A stretch of 55,280 nt of DNA from Bacteroidota bacterium (GTDB lineage: Bacteria > Bacteroidota > Ignavibacteria > Ignavibacteriales > Melioribacteraceae), in contig JAKAEE010000016.1 of assembly GCA_021820065.1 (NCBI GenBank), forward strand, positions 1 to 55,280. Reading direction: 5' to 3'. Each line of letters opens with the position of its first letter. Positions within the stretch are counted from its first letter, which is position 1. A model generated the notes under the pieces. That model saw nothing but the letters and a program-made list of their open reading frames with translations. It made no database searches and was not told the DNA's origin. Positions 35,914-45,069 of the stretch are shown piece after piece. The translations under genes were made by a program, and so were the position numbers.

Positions 35914-36975
35914 ATGAGAAGAATAATAGCGACATTTGTGACTTTTCTATTCTTACTGCCTTTAACTTCATTCCAAGCTCAACCTTACAAAATCGATTTG
36001 ATAGTTTTTCAGGATTTAAATTCAATTGATTTTGCTGCGCTTTCATTCGCAAACAACTTGAGAGGAGCGCCTAGAATTTTTCAGGTTGTAATCACTCCTG
36101 AAGGACAAGATGTAATTATTAAAGGAGTTGTTGATTGGCAGAGTGATGAGAATTCTGCTTCACGACAGCTTGTGACTTTCACAACTGAAAAATTTAAGGC
36201 AAGAAGTTTCTTTAACGATGAAATTGGTAATTCGGAGATTAGAATTGCCACTGCAGAAGGGGATAAAAGTCTTGCTGAAGATTTGATTAGGAAGGGTAAA
36301 CCGACTGGTAAGGTAACTATCAATCTAGTACTGCTTGACGGTAATTCTAATTTTCTAGCCAGCGCTGAACCGAAAGTGCTGTCTTTCTTAAACCCTGCTC
36401 AAACCATAACTATTTTTTCTCCAATTGAGGGATCAATTTACGATGTTGGTAATGTGCAGGCTCAATGGACGGCTGTTACCGGCGCAACGAGTTATAGGAT
36501 ACGTGCTAATGTAATTCCGCCAGGCTCTCCCAGTCCCGAAGATGCTCTCAATGCCGGCAATCCATTCATAAACGACAAGGATGTTGGAACAAGCTTAACA
36601 GTTAACCTGGGTACCATCCTTGATAGGCAATGGGTTGGTGGAGATCAAGTAGTTATGGCAGTTACAGCCGTAATTACTGGGCCTGGAGGCGGAACGACTT
36701 TACGCAGCCCTCTGGTTACGTTTAGGTTAAGTCGGTCCGGGAATTCTTCTTCAAATATTGCCAATCCGGATTTGGTTAGACTGGCAAACTTAATTTCCGG
36801 TAAGGTTAGTCAAGACTTTGTTAACAAACTATTGAATGGTCAAATCACTCCCGATAGAATACACATTACGGATGAAAACGGAAATACACTTTCATTTACA
36901 GAATTTTTGAATGTGCTGGCTAACTGGGAAACAAACCCGCAGTCAATTATCTCAATCGATTTTACCGGCAAATAA
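35914..36975 (+). CDS. Secreted protein of unknown function with Ig-like segment
   Basis: The 353-aa protein has a signal peptide (about 1-22, FQAQ). The N-terminal about 150 residues are an unassigned beta-rich domain. A fibronectin/Ig-like segment (about 165-275) includes SPIEGSIYDVGNVQAQWTAV and TSYRIRANVIPPG, and the C-terminus is charged and helical. It opens the cluster with the FecR-domain, 810-aa and CHASE2-cyclase genes (gaps 13, 28 and 12 bases), so these four are probably one operon. Confidence 0.65.
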   Translation: MRRIIATFVTFLFLLPLTSFQAQPYKIDLIVFQDLNSIDFAALSFANNLRGAPRIFQVVITPEGQDVIIKGVVDWQSDENSASRQLVTFTTEKFKARSFFNDEIGNSEIRIATAEGDKSLAEDLIRKGKPTGKVTINLVLLDGNSNFLASAEPKVLSFLNPAQTITIFSPIEGSIYDVGNVQAQWTAVTGATSYRIRANVIPPGSPSPEDALNAGNPFINDKDVGTSLTVNLGTILDRQWVGGDQVVMAVTAVITGPGGGTTLRSPLVTFRLSRSGNSSSNIANPDLVRLANLISGKVSQDFVNKLLNGQITPDRIHITDENGNTLSFTEFLNVLANWETNPQSIISIDFTGK

Positions 36976-36988
36976 AAGAGGCGCAAAC

Positions 36989-37696
36989 ATGAAATGGAAA
37001 AATTTAATACTTGCCTTTACGTTACCACTCTTGGTCGGTTTTATATCTGGCGGCAAGTCCTCTGCACCGTCGGATACACCGGTAGCGCTGGTTAAAAAAA
37101 TTGTTAAAGATGTTAAATACAAAAAAGAAAATGTTTCCGATTGGGAAGCAGCAAAAACCGGACTGCCTTTGAAAGACGGAGAAGAAGTAAAGACCGGGTC
37201 AAAATCTCTCGCGCTTATTTTATTTACGGATGGTTCCGGATTGTTGCGTGTGAGAGAGAACGCGATCCTTCATATTTATGGACAGAAAGAAAATCAGAGG
37301 ATGAATAAAAATACCTTCGTACAAAAAGGTTTGGTTGGATTTGATGTGAAGAAACAAGCTGAGAATGAAGAATTCAAATTTACAACTCCAACCGTAGTTG
37401 CATCGATCCGCGGCACTGGCGGTTTTCTCGACTATAGCGACGACAGCACATTCACAATGTCGCTGGATTCCGGCGACGTGGCGCTCGATTTTACTGGTGT
37501 AGGAGGGGGCGGCGGCATGTTGCATTCCAGGCATACTGTAACTATTAATTCGAGAGGACAATTCTATTTTAGGCAGCAGAACGACAATGATAGAAATTTA
37601 TCCAACTCAACGAGACAAACGGAAGTAAAGAAAATAAAAATTAATACAGACAGCGGGGATCTAGAAATAAATTACTACGGCAGCGAAAATAGATAA
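36989..37696 (+). CDS. FecR-domain-containing exported protein
   Basis: The 235-aa protein has a signal peptide (about 1-20). The FecR core is recognisable: WEAAKTGLPLKDGEEVKTGS, SLALILFTDGSGLLRVRENA, then FKFTTPTVVASIRGTGGFL and LDSGDVAL. Periplasmic FecR domains usually read binding of a ligand or partner and relay it to an anti-sigma or other partner. The ATG at 36989 (AGAGG upstream) is preferred to an upstream in-frame start inside the previous gene. No sigma factor is near; the partner here is probably the downstream cyclase or barrel. Confidence 0.8.
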   Translation: MKWKNLILAFTLPLLVGFISGGKSSAPSDTPVALVKKIVKDVKYKKENVSDWEAAKTGLPLKDGEEVKTGSKSLALILFTDGSGLLRVRENAILHIYGQKENQRMNKNTFVQKGLVGFDVKKQAENEEFKFTTPTVVASIRGTGGFLDYSDDSTFTMSLDSGDVALDFTGVGGGGGMLHSRHTVTINSRGQFYFRQQNDNDRNLSNSTRQTEVKKIKINTDSGDLEINYYGSENR

Positions 37697-37724
37697 CCCG
37701 TACTAACAAAAACGGAATGGATAT

Positions 37725-40157
37725 ATGAGAAAGGAGCCCGAAGTATTCATTAATCATACAAAGTTTTTTTTGGTATTGTTTTTTTTATTCGGTGTTGGGG
37801 TGCAATACAATTATGCTCAGATCAGTAATTACGTTTCATCTGTCAAAGTTGGCGACGCAAAAGAAAAGACACCGCTCGCAATTTCTGCCGACTTATTTTC
37901 CTCAGAGAACATTTCTCAAATAGATATCGCATTCAAAACTTTCGGTAAAAATGAATATCTAAAACGGGAAATGCTTTTAACAGGCAACACCGCGTCGGTA
38001 ACAATTCCGGCAGATGAAATTCAGCCGCCGTACCTCGAATATTATATCATTCTTAGTCTCAAGGACGGAACATCGCAAACTTATCCGCTTGGTGTAGATC
38101 ACGGAGTTGCGCCGATTCAAATTCCAATTTCAGCAGTTTCGGAAAAAGATAAACAAATTTTGGTGTTGAGTCCCGATGCCGGTGAAATGTTGACACAGCA
38201 TGACATGCTGATTTCAATTTCGTTTGTGAAGGCGCCTGACCAAGTAGATATTTCCAAAACAAAAATTTATTTGAACGATCAAGATGTTTCATCGTTTGCA
38301 GTGAACGCCGGCGACTTGCTGGTGATAAGCGGCGACAATTTCCCAAGTAATTTGGGCTTCGGTTCTCTTCTTTTAAAGGTGGAGGTTTACGATAAATCGG
38401 GAAACATTTATCACTCGATCTCAAGAAGTTTTCAATTGGTAACGGAAGAACTTGCTGCCCAGGCGGGCGCTCAATGGAAATATTATGGTTCGCTAAGAGG
38501 AGAGTCCCGCAATGAAAATTATAATTCTGCTTCAACTTGGTATAATAATCTTGGCGCAGATTTCACCGGAACTGTTGATCAATGGCGATTGAACGGAAGC
38601 GTTTATCTCACATCGGAAGAGAAGAGTAACCGGCAGCCGTACAACCGATATTCTGCAACGGTTCAGAACGGCGACTGGCTTGATCTAAAATTTGGCGATG
38701 CATTCCCTCGCTTTCCATCTTTGATAATGGACGGTAAACGTGTGCGCGGATTTTCCGGTGCTTTGAATTTCGGTGCGTTTAATATTCAAACATCTTTTGG
38801 CGAAACGGTAAGAAATGTTGAAGGAGAACTTTTAGAGAAATATACTGCGGCAAATGCACCGCTCGGCAGCAATATAATTTCAATCAACCAATTGAAATAT
38901 CCCGGTTACCAGTATGGTAAGGTAAATATGGGTACTTACAACAGAAATGTTTTTGTTCTTCGCCCGTCATTCGGCAGCGGTGAAAATTTTCAGTTTGGTC
39001 TTACTTATCTTCACTCAAAAGATGATCCCGGTTCAATCGAGTTCGGTGCACGTCCTCAGGAAAACTTGGTTTTTGGTTCGGACTTAATGTTTGCGTTCGA
39101 CGATCAGAATGTGATGTTCACCAGTCAGGCGGCATTCAGTCTCGTCAACAAAGATATCTCTTCAGGAAATTTGAGTGACGCGCAGATTGATTCCGTCTTC
39201 GGTCCGAACAGTACATACAGCAACGTTGATCCGGGTACTGTGAAAAAGTATAAGGACTTAATAAGTAAATTTATCACGGTGAACCAGTATCTAGGCCCTT
39301 GGAATCCGCAAGAATTATCTTCGTTTGCAGGCGAGGCGGCGCTGTCGCTAAATTATTTTGATAACACGCTGCGCACTTCTTATATCTACCGCGGCAACGA
39401 CTACCAGTCGTTCGGTCAATCATTTTTAAGAACCGATGTAAAAGGGATTAATTTTATCGATCGTGCTAGGTTTATGGATAACAAACTTTTTGTTTCGATC
39501 GGTTATGAAAGTTTGAACGACAATTTGCAGAAAACAAAAATTGCAACTACCACTTTCGAAACGATTAGCGCATCGGTCTCGTATTTTCCGCGCACGGATT
39601 TTCCGAACGTGACAATCGGATATAACCGGTATGCAAACAACAATGGTTTGGTTTTAGCCGATACTTTGAAAAACCGGAATGCAATGTTTGCCGTTGATGA
39701 CATCACGGATCGCGTTTCTCTTGCTATGTCTTATGATTTTATTGCAGGCGTTAGACATTCGTCTTCGTTTTCATTTACAACTTCGAGCAGAACAGATAAC
39801 AGCTTGGCAAAAGCCAATGCTACTTTTAATATGAGTTCGTTGAACGTGACGAGTTACTGGACGAGCCAACTGATGTCGCTTTGCGGAATTGTTTACAGCG
39901 CAAGTGAAATAAGCGGACAGCCGTTCAACTACCTCACGATCACTGTTGGCGGCAAGTACAGATTATTGGAAAACAAACTTCAGCTTTCGGCAAGTTTAAG
40001 TCCGAGTTTCGGAGATTTTGAACGACAGGCATTAGAACTAGTTGCCGATTATAATGTCCTTGCAAATTTGAATTTGGTTTTTCAAACAAGAATTTTTAGA
40101 ATACCGGGAAGCGCGACTAATTCGATCATTGGGTTAACGACCCGGCTTTCAATCTGA
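37725..40157 (+). CDS. Large envelope protein, probable outer-membrane barrel
   Basis: The 810-aa protein has a signal peptide after a short polar lead (FFLVLFFLFGVGVQYNYAQ). An N-terminal region of about 220 residues looks like beta-sandwich modules. A long region of alternating strands (about 240-810, with frequent aromatic and Gly residues such as LKFGDAFPRFPSLIMDGKRV) suggests an outer-membrane barrel. The C-terminal residue is Ile, not the usual aromatic, so the barrel assignment is tentative. It lies within the FecR-cyclase operon. Confidence 0.65.
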   Translation: MRKEPEVFINHTKFFLVLFFLFGVGVQYNYAQISNYVSSVKVGDAKEKTPLAISADLFSSENISQIDIAFKTFGKNEYLKREMLLTGNTASVTIPADEIQPPYLEYYIILSLKDGTSQTYPLGVDHGVAPIQIPISAVSEKDKQILVLSPDAGEMLTQHDMLISISFVKAPDQVDISKTKIYLNDQDVSSFAVNAGDLLVISGDNFPSNLGFGSLLLKVEVYDKSGNIYHSISRSFQLVTEELAAQAGAQWKYYGSLRGESRNENYNSASTWYNNLGADFTGTVDQWRLNGSVYLTSEEKSNRQPYNRYSATVQNGDWLDLKFGDAFPRFPSLIMDGKRVRGFSGALNFGAFNIQTSFGETVRNVEGELLEKYTAANAPLGSNIISINQLKYPGYQYGKVNMGTYNRNVFVLRPSFGSGENFQFGLTYLHSKDDPGSIEFGARPQENLVFGSDLMFAFDDQNVMFTSQAAFSLVNKDISSGNLSDAQIDSVFGPNSTYSNVDPGTVKKYKDLISKFITVNQYLGPWNPQELSSFAGEAALSLNYFDNTLRTSYIYRGNDYQSFGQSFLRTDVKGINFIDRARFMDNKLFVSIGYESLNDNLQKTKIATTTFETISASVSYFPRTDFPNVTIGYNRYANNNGLVLADTLKNRNAMFAVDDITDRVSLAMSYDFIAGVRHSSSFSFTTSSRTDNSLAKANATFNMSSLNVTSYWTSQLMSLCGIVYSASEISGQPFNYLTITVGGKYRLLENKLQLSASLSPSFGDFERQALELVADYNVLANLNLVFQTRIFRIPGSATNSIIGLTTRLSI

Positions 40158-40169
40158 CGAATCTTTTCT

Positions 40170-42389
40170 ATGAAGAGCGGCGGAAAAAGTAAAAGAGATT
40201 TTTTGAACAAATTTTTTGTGGTCATTTCAGCTGCTCTTCTTACAATTCTCCTTACGCAAGATTATTTATTTACAATTGCTCCGCTGAAAACGCTCGAACT
40301 GAAATTGATAGACAACCGTTTTCAAAAGCGGGGCAAAATTGATTTGGGCGATTCCGCCAAAGTTATCATCGTCGAGATTACGCAAGATTCATACGATCAG
40401 ATACCGCCGCCGTATAATAAGTGGCCCTGGCCAAGATTTATTTTTGCGAAAGTGATCAACAACCTAATGAATGCCGGCGTGAAAGCGGTTGGTATTGATA
40501 TCGACATGCCCGGTCCGGATCAATTTTCTCCGCTAAACGATTCGTTGATGCGCACTGCGATTAGAAAATCCGGCAAAGTTGTTGTTGCCGGTAAGATAAA
40601 TGAATCGACTGAACAAAAAATTGAGGAAGGTAAATCGTGGATTGGCAAGACCAACGAAAATTACGACAACATTTTTTATACTGCCGATAGTTCGGTTGGT
40701 ATCGTTCAACCGCCGGCAGATTACGACGGGGTCTTCAGAAGATACTTGCCTTTCCGTTATACCGGAATCACAAATAAAAAAATTCCGAGTTTCGGATTTG
40801 CTTTGCTGAATAAATATTACGGTCTCAAAAGTTCTGCAACCGCGCAACGTGAAGGCGGAAATTTTACTCTCGGAAATAAAAATATTCCGCAGTATGACCC
40901 GACAAGTGTGCTAATAAATTTTTACGGACCGAACGGAACATTTCCGCGCGTGAAACTGATTGATGTTCTTGATGACAAGAATTTTAAAACGATCGACGAA
41001 TTGGAAACCGGCGTTGATCTAAACACATGGGACACACCGGACGGCGGCTGGCTCTACAGCGGCAAGTTCAAAGACAAAGTTGTTATCATCGGCTCAACAA
41101 TGCCGGAAGACCGGGATTTGCTGCCTACATCTTTTGCGGAGGGGAAACAGAAGGGCGACAACATGATGTACGGCGTGGAATTTCATGCGAATGTAATTCA
41201 GAACATTCTCAGCAATAACTTCTTATACCGGCAATCGAGAGGAAGTGAAATTCTGGTAATACTCTTTTTTACGTTCATCATGTTCTACGGTTCCTCTGCT
41301 GTTCGAAAAATTAAATTGAAAATCGGCGCACTCGTCGAAATCATAAACGTAATTCTTGTACTTCTCCTCATCTTCGTGATTTATGAATTCAGCATTTATC
41401 TCTTCATTCACAATCAATTGGTAACTGCAGTTGTAAGCCCTTCATTAGCAGTTGTAGTCGGATATTTCAGCAGTACGGCTTATCATTTTCTACGCGAGCG
41501 TCAGCAGAATGTTTTGATCAAAGGAATGTTCAGCCAATACGTGAGCAAACATGTTGTGAACGAATTACTTTCTAATCCGGCTAAACTTCAGCTTGGCGGC
41601 GAGAAAAAAAATGTAAGCATTTTGTTTAGCGACATTGCCGGGTTCACAACATTTTCCGAAAACAAACAGCCGGAAGAGTTGGTGAGATTCATCAACGAAT
41701 ACTTGAACGAAATGACAGAGATCATTCTTGCCAACGACGGAACTCTTGATAAATATCTTGGCGATGCGGTTATGGCATTCTGGGGCGCGCCTATTGAACT
41801 GGAAGACCATGCGTTCAGAGCATGTGCGGCGGCAATCGAAATGCAGAAAAAAGTTCGCGAGCTTTCTGCAAAATGGATTCAATCCGGCGAGAGCGCAATT
41901 CAAGTAAGGATCGGCGTTAATTCCGGCGATGTAATTGTCGGTAATATTGGCGGCGTTAAACGTTTCGATTATACCGTGATGGGAGACAACGTTAACCTTG
42001 CATCACGGCTGGAAGGTGCGAACAAAGAATACGGAACTCGAATAATGATTAGTGAAAGAACGTTTGATTTCGTGAAATCGAAATTCATTGCGCGTGAACT
42101 TGATCTTATACGCGTGAAAGGTAAAACAAAACCTACAAAAGTTTTTGAATTGATCGGATTAGCCGGCGACAAAGAAAACGAAACCAAATTGAGTAGTTTG
42201 AATGATTACTTGAAGGGCTTGGAATTTTATAAGAGCAGAAATTTTTCGCCGGCAATTTCACACTTCAAAAAATCGTATGAATTCTCCAACGACTTTCCTT
42301 CGAACGTTTACGTGATGAGATGTCAATCGTATTTAGAAACTCCGCCGGATGCTAATTGGGACGGGGTCTTCGAAATGAAAACTAAATAA
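40170..42389 (+). CDS. CHASE2-domain adenylate cyclase (class III)
   Basis: The 739-aa protein has an N-terminal membrane helix (about 14-32), a periplasmic CHASE2 sensor (about 37-335), three membrane helices (about 350-430) and a class III cyclase domain. Metal-binding Asp residues are D488 in LFSDIAGFTTF and D532 in LDKYLGDAVMAFWGAP. The Lys there and FDYTVMGD favour ATP over GTP. A C-terminal TPR-like helical tail follows. It converts an external signal to cAMP. The upstream FecR-domain and barrel genes are likely signal partners. It is convergent with the permease pair, with only 10 bases between stops. Confidence 0.88.
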   Translation: MKSGGKSKRDFLNKFFVVISAALLTILLTQDYLFTIAPLKTLELKLIDNRFQKRGKIDLGDSAKVIIVEITQDSYDQIPPPYNKWPWPRFIFAKVINNLMNAGVKAVGIDIDMPGPDQFSPLNDSLMRTAIRKSGKVVVAGKINESTEQKIEEGKSWIGKTNENYDNIFYTADSSVGIVQPPADYDGVFRRYLPFRYTGITNKKIPSFGFALLNKYYGLKSSATAQREGGNFTLGNKNIPQYDPTSVLINFYGPNGTFPRVKLIDVLDDKNFKTIDELETGVDLNTWDTPDGGWLYSGKFKDKVVIIGSTMPEDRDLLPTSFAEGKQKGDNMMYGVEFHANVIQNILSNNFLYRQSRGSEILVILFFTFIMFYGSSAVRKIKLKIGALVEIINVILVLLLIFVIYEFSIYLFIHNQLVTAVVSPSLAVVVGYFSSTAYHFLRERQQNVLIKGMFSQYVSKHVVNELLSNPAKLQLGGEKKNVSILFSDIAGFTTFSENKQPEELVRFINEYLNEMTEIILANDGTLDKYLGDAVMAFWGAPIELEDHAFRACAAAIEMQKKVRELSAKWIQSGESAIQVRIGVNSGDVIVGNIGGVKRFDYTVMGDNVNLASRLEGANKEYGTRIMISERTFDFVKSKFIARELDLIRVKGKTKPTKVFELIGLAGDKENETKLSSLNDYLKGLEFYKSRNFSPAISHFKKSYEFSNDFPSNVYVMRCQSYLETPPDANWDGVFEMKTK

Positions 42390-42399
42390 TCATAACCGA

Positions 42400-43482
42400 T
42401 TATTTCTGTACCCGCCTTAAATTGTAAAGTGCAGCAATCAGAAAAATGAAATTTGCGAACCACGCCGTTAACAGAGGATTCAAAACACCGCTCTTGCCGA
42501 ACGCCTGGCTGACCTTCATAAAAACAAGGTAGAGAAAAGTTATCAGTAAATTTATACCGAACTGAATCGCCAAACTGCCGCGCCTTCTGTTGGCTGAAAT
42601 CGGCAAGCCGAACAGCACAACAATTATGCTCGAGAACGCAAACGCAATTCTTGAATGATACTCAATCATAGTGGATGTTGGATCGTTGCCGGTTCTGTAC
42701 TGATCCTCCGCAAAATTTTGAAGATCTGTAAGTGTCATCTCTTCAAGCTTCCGCTGCTTCTTAACAACTTCGTCCGGTTTGAAATTTAATCCTTTGTAAT
42801 CTTTAACTGCGAACGTCTGATCGGACTCAGTCGAATCGGAAAATGTTCGCGTAATTCCGTTCATTAGTAGCCAGCTCGCTTTTGTGGAATCGTAATGCAT
42901 GCGTAAAGCATCAGTGCGCATAACTAGTTTCGTTTTGTCATTCGGATTGAATTCTTGAATGCTCACGTTGTCTGCCATTCCGGTACTTAAATCGAAATAA
43001 CTTATCGAGACGATTCGCGTTTTTGAATCCTGGAAAAAAATATTGCTTCCGAAATAGACGACATCTTTCTTCATGTAGTTTCGTTCAATATAAATGCGGT
43101 GTTTGTTCGCCATAGGAACGAGGTAACCGCCGAAATAAATTGAGAAGATGCTGATCAGAATGGATGTGATGAGGAACGGAGCCATGAAACGATAGAGACT
43201 GATTCCGCCGGCTTTAATTGCAGTAAGTTCGTTGAGATTTGCCATCTTGCCGGCAGTGAACAAACATGCGAGCAAAACCGCAATGGGCGTTATCAGTCGA
43301 ATAATTTCCGGAGTAAAAACCAAATAGTATTGAATGATTAAATGTGCCGGGACATTCTGATCGATGAAGTCGTCAAGTTTCTCCATCATATCAATCACGA
43401 CGAAGATGAGAGTGAAAGTCAATAATCCGAAAAGGATCATCAACAAGAACTGTTTGATTAGATAACGGTCAAGAATTTTCAT
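42400..43482 (-). CDS. LptF/LptG-family permease
   Basis: The 360-aa protein has six membrane helices, three at each end, around a periplasmic beta-jellyroll domain. It starts MKILDRYLIKQFLLMILFG and has the coupling segment ANLNELTAIKAGGISLYRF, both typical of LptG/LptF. With LptB these permeases extract lipopolysaccharide from the inner membrane. It overlaps the upstream family member by 14 bases. Confidence 0.9.
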   Translation of the reverse strand: MKILDRYLIKQFLLMILFGLLTFTLIFVVIDMMEKLDDFIDQNVPAHLIIQYYLVFTPEIIRLITPIAVLLACLFTAGKMANLNELTAIKAGGISLYRFMAPFLITSILISIFSIYFGGYLVPMANKHRIYIERNYMKKDVVYFGSNIFFQDSKTRIVSISYFDLSTGMADNVSIQEFNPNDKTKLVMRTDALRMHYDSTKASWLLMNGITRTFSDSTESDQTFAVKDYKGLNFKPDEVVKKQRKLEEMTLTDLQNFAEDQYRTGNDPTSTMIEYHSRIAFAFSSIIVVLFGLPISANRRRGSLAIQFGINLLITFLYLVFMKVSQAFGKSGVLNPLLTAWFANFIFLIAALYNLRRVQK

Positions 43483-44836
43483 CAGACTCTTCTTGCGATC
43501 TCCATGATTTTGGCAGCCATTTGGTAATGAACTCGAAATTGAGAGTTACTTTTTCACGCGCACTTTTTATCATCAACAAAATACCGACTATGCCGAGCAA
43601 AATATTTGCGCTCCAAATCCCGGCAAAAGGCGAGAGCATTGCTCTGTCGGCTAATTTTTCGCCGCCGATTAAAAATGCCCAGTAAGTCAAAAAGAAAATT
43701 AAACTTATTCCCGCTGCCATACCGAATCCGCCGCGCCGCATCATTGTTCCAAGAGGCGCGCCGATCAAAACAAATACAATGCATGCAAACGGCAAAGAAT
43801 ATTTTTTATGAATTTCTACCCAGTAGCGATCCATCTCGCGTCGGTTCCAATCAAGACGCGTCAACGTATTGTTTATGTGATTTTGATCTTGACTAATCTT
43901 TTGCTGTGATCGTAAATAGACAAATCGATTGTTTGAGCTTTCGCCTTCAAGTCTTACCGGTTGATTCTTGCTGTTGATAAGCGATGAAATATTATCCTCG
44001 TATTCTTTCAAAAGTTTGGTACGGATTGCATTGAGACTATCAACAATTACCAGCATATGCTGTGCGCCCATTTCTCGATCGCCGCGCGGACCGCCGGGAC
44101 CGCTTTGCTCAAAAGTGAATTGATCTGCCGGCATTGCAATCTTGTGTCTTTGGAATTGTATTTTGCGGTATTCGTTTCTATCGGCATTATCCGATTCGTG
44201 TATTTCACCGTTCTGCAAATCCATTATCAATACTTTTTGATCGGGTGCATAATATATTTTTCCGAATGATGCCGTTACAATATTTATTTTCGGCGGATGT
44301 GAATAATCATAAATTGTTACTTGTTTCAATTCGTTTTTAACCGGATCGATATCGCGGACAAGGATTGCGTAGTTCGGGACTTCTTGTGAAAAGACTCCGG
44401 GCACAAGTGAAAGCGTCGGCTTTTTTCTGGAAATGTCTTCCATTAAAAGCCGGGCGGCATGATTTGCATCCGGATAGATATGATTGTTAAAGTAAACGAG
44501 AGAAAGCGCAACGAAGACACTGGCAATAAGCGGTGGAGTCATCATTTTGTACAAACTAACTCCAGTCGCTTTCATTATAGAAATTTCGTTGTTCTGAGAC
44601 ATTGCGCCGAACGCCATCAAAGTTGCAACGAGAACCGACATCGGCACAACAAGCACAACAATCCATGCAAGGTTATAAATAATCAGTTGAAGGATTACCC
44701 ACAAGCTTAATCCTTTTCCAACAAGCCGGTCGGCAAACTTCATCATGAACTGAAGAACGAAAATGAAAATCAATATTACTATCGAAAATAAAAATGGAAC
44801 CACATGATTCTTCAATATGTAGCGGACTAATATCAT
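43469..44836 (-). CDS. LptF/LptG-family permease (longer paralogue)
   Basis: The 455-aa protein has the same topology: MILVRYILKNHVVPFLFSIV, coupling helix SQNNEISIMKATGVSLYKMM, and a periplasmic domain enlarged by about 90 residues relative to its neighbour, including a charged stretch of about 250-340. The pair probably forms the LptFG heterodimer for lipopolysaccharide export. LptB is not in the window. Confidence 0.9.
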   Translation of the reverse strand: MILVRYILKNHVVPFLFSIVILIFIFVLQFMMKFADRLVGKGLSLWVILQLIIYNLAWIVVLVVPMSVLVATLMAFGAMSQNNEISIMKATGVSLYKMMTPPLIASVFVALSLVYFNNHIYPDANHAARLLMEDISRKKPTLSLVPGVFSQEVPNYAILVRDIDPVKNELKQVTIYDYSHPPKINIVTASFGKIYYAPDQKVLIMDLQNGEIHESDNADRNEYRKIQFQRHKIAMPADQFTFEQSGPGGPRGDREMGAQHMLVIVDSLNAIRTKLLKEYEDNISSLINSKNQPVRLEGESSNNRFVYLRSQQKISQDQNHINNTLTRLDWNRREMDRYWVEIHKKYSLPFACIVFVLIGAPLGTMMRRGGFGMAAGISLIFFLTYWAFLIGGEKLADRAMLSPFAGIWSANILLGIVGILLMIKSAREKVTLNFEFITKWLPKSWRSQEESDENS

Positions 44837-44973
44837 TTTTTACTGATTACCCGGCAATGATTTCGTTTGCAATTTACCAATAAGTTAGAAAAGTTTTAAG
44901 CGAAATACGACCGATGATGAAAGAAAGACTGCCGTCACAATGAAACCGAAGCGCTCGATTTGTCCTTAATTGA

Positions 44974-45005
44974 CTTGAATCCAGTGCTGCTTAGGTGTAA
45001 ATTTG
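44974..45005 (+). promoter_or_regulatory. Probable promoter of the dipeptidase gene
   Basis: CTTG (44974-44977) and TAAATTTG (44998-45005) are 20 bases apart, fitting the Bacteroidota -33/-7 layout, 65 bases before the preferred start. Confidence 0.45.
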
Positions 45006-45069
45006 AAAAGCAAAGTTATCTAAAAAATAATTGCTGCACCGCTTTTTACTGAATGAATTAGGAGGATTA

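Noticed and set aside
36911..36988. Upstream extension of the FecR-domain protein
   Set aside because: It lies inside the preceding gene and would block the signal peptide; ATG 36989 has its own AGAGG site.
45031..45069. TTG start for the M20 dipeptidase
   Set aside because: No ribosome site precedes it, whereas GTG 45070 follows AGGAGG and matches the usual N-terminus.
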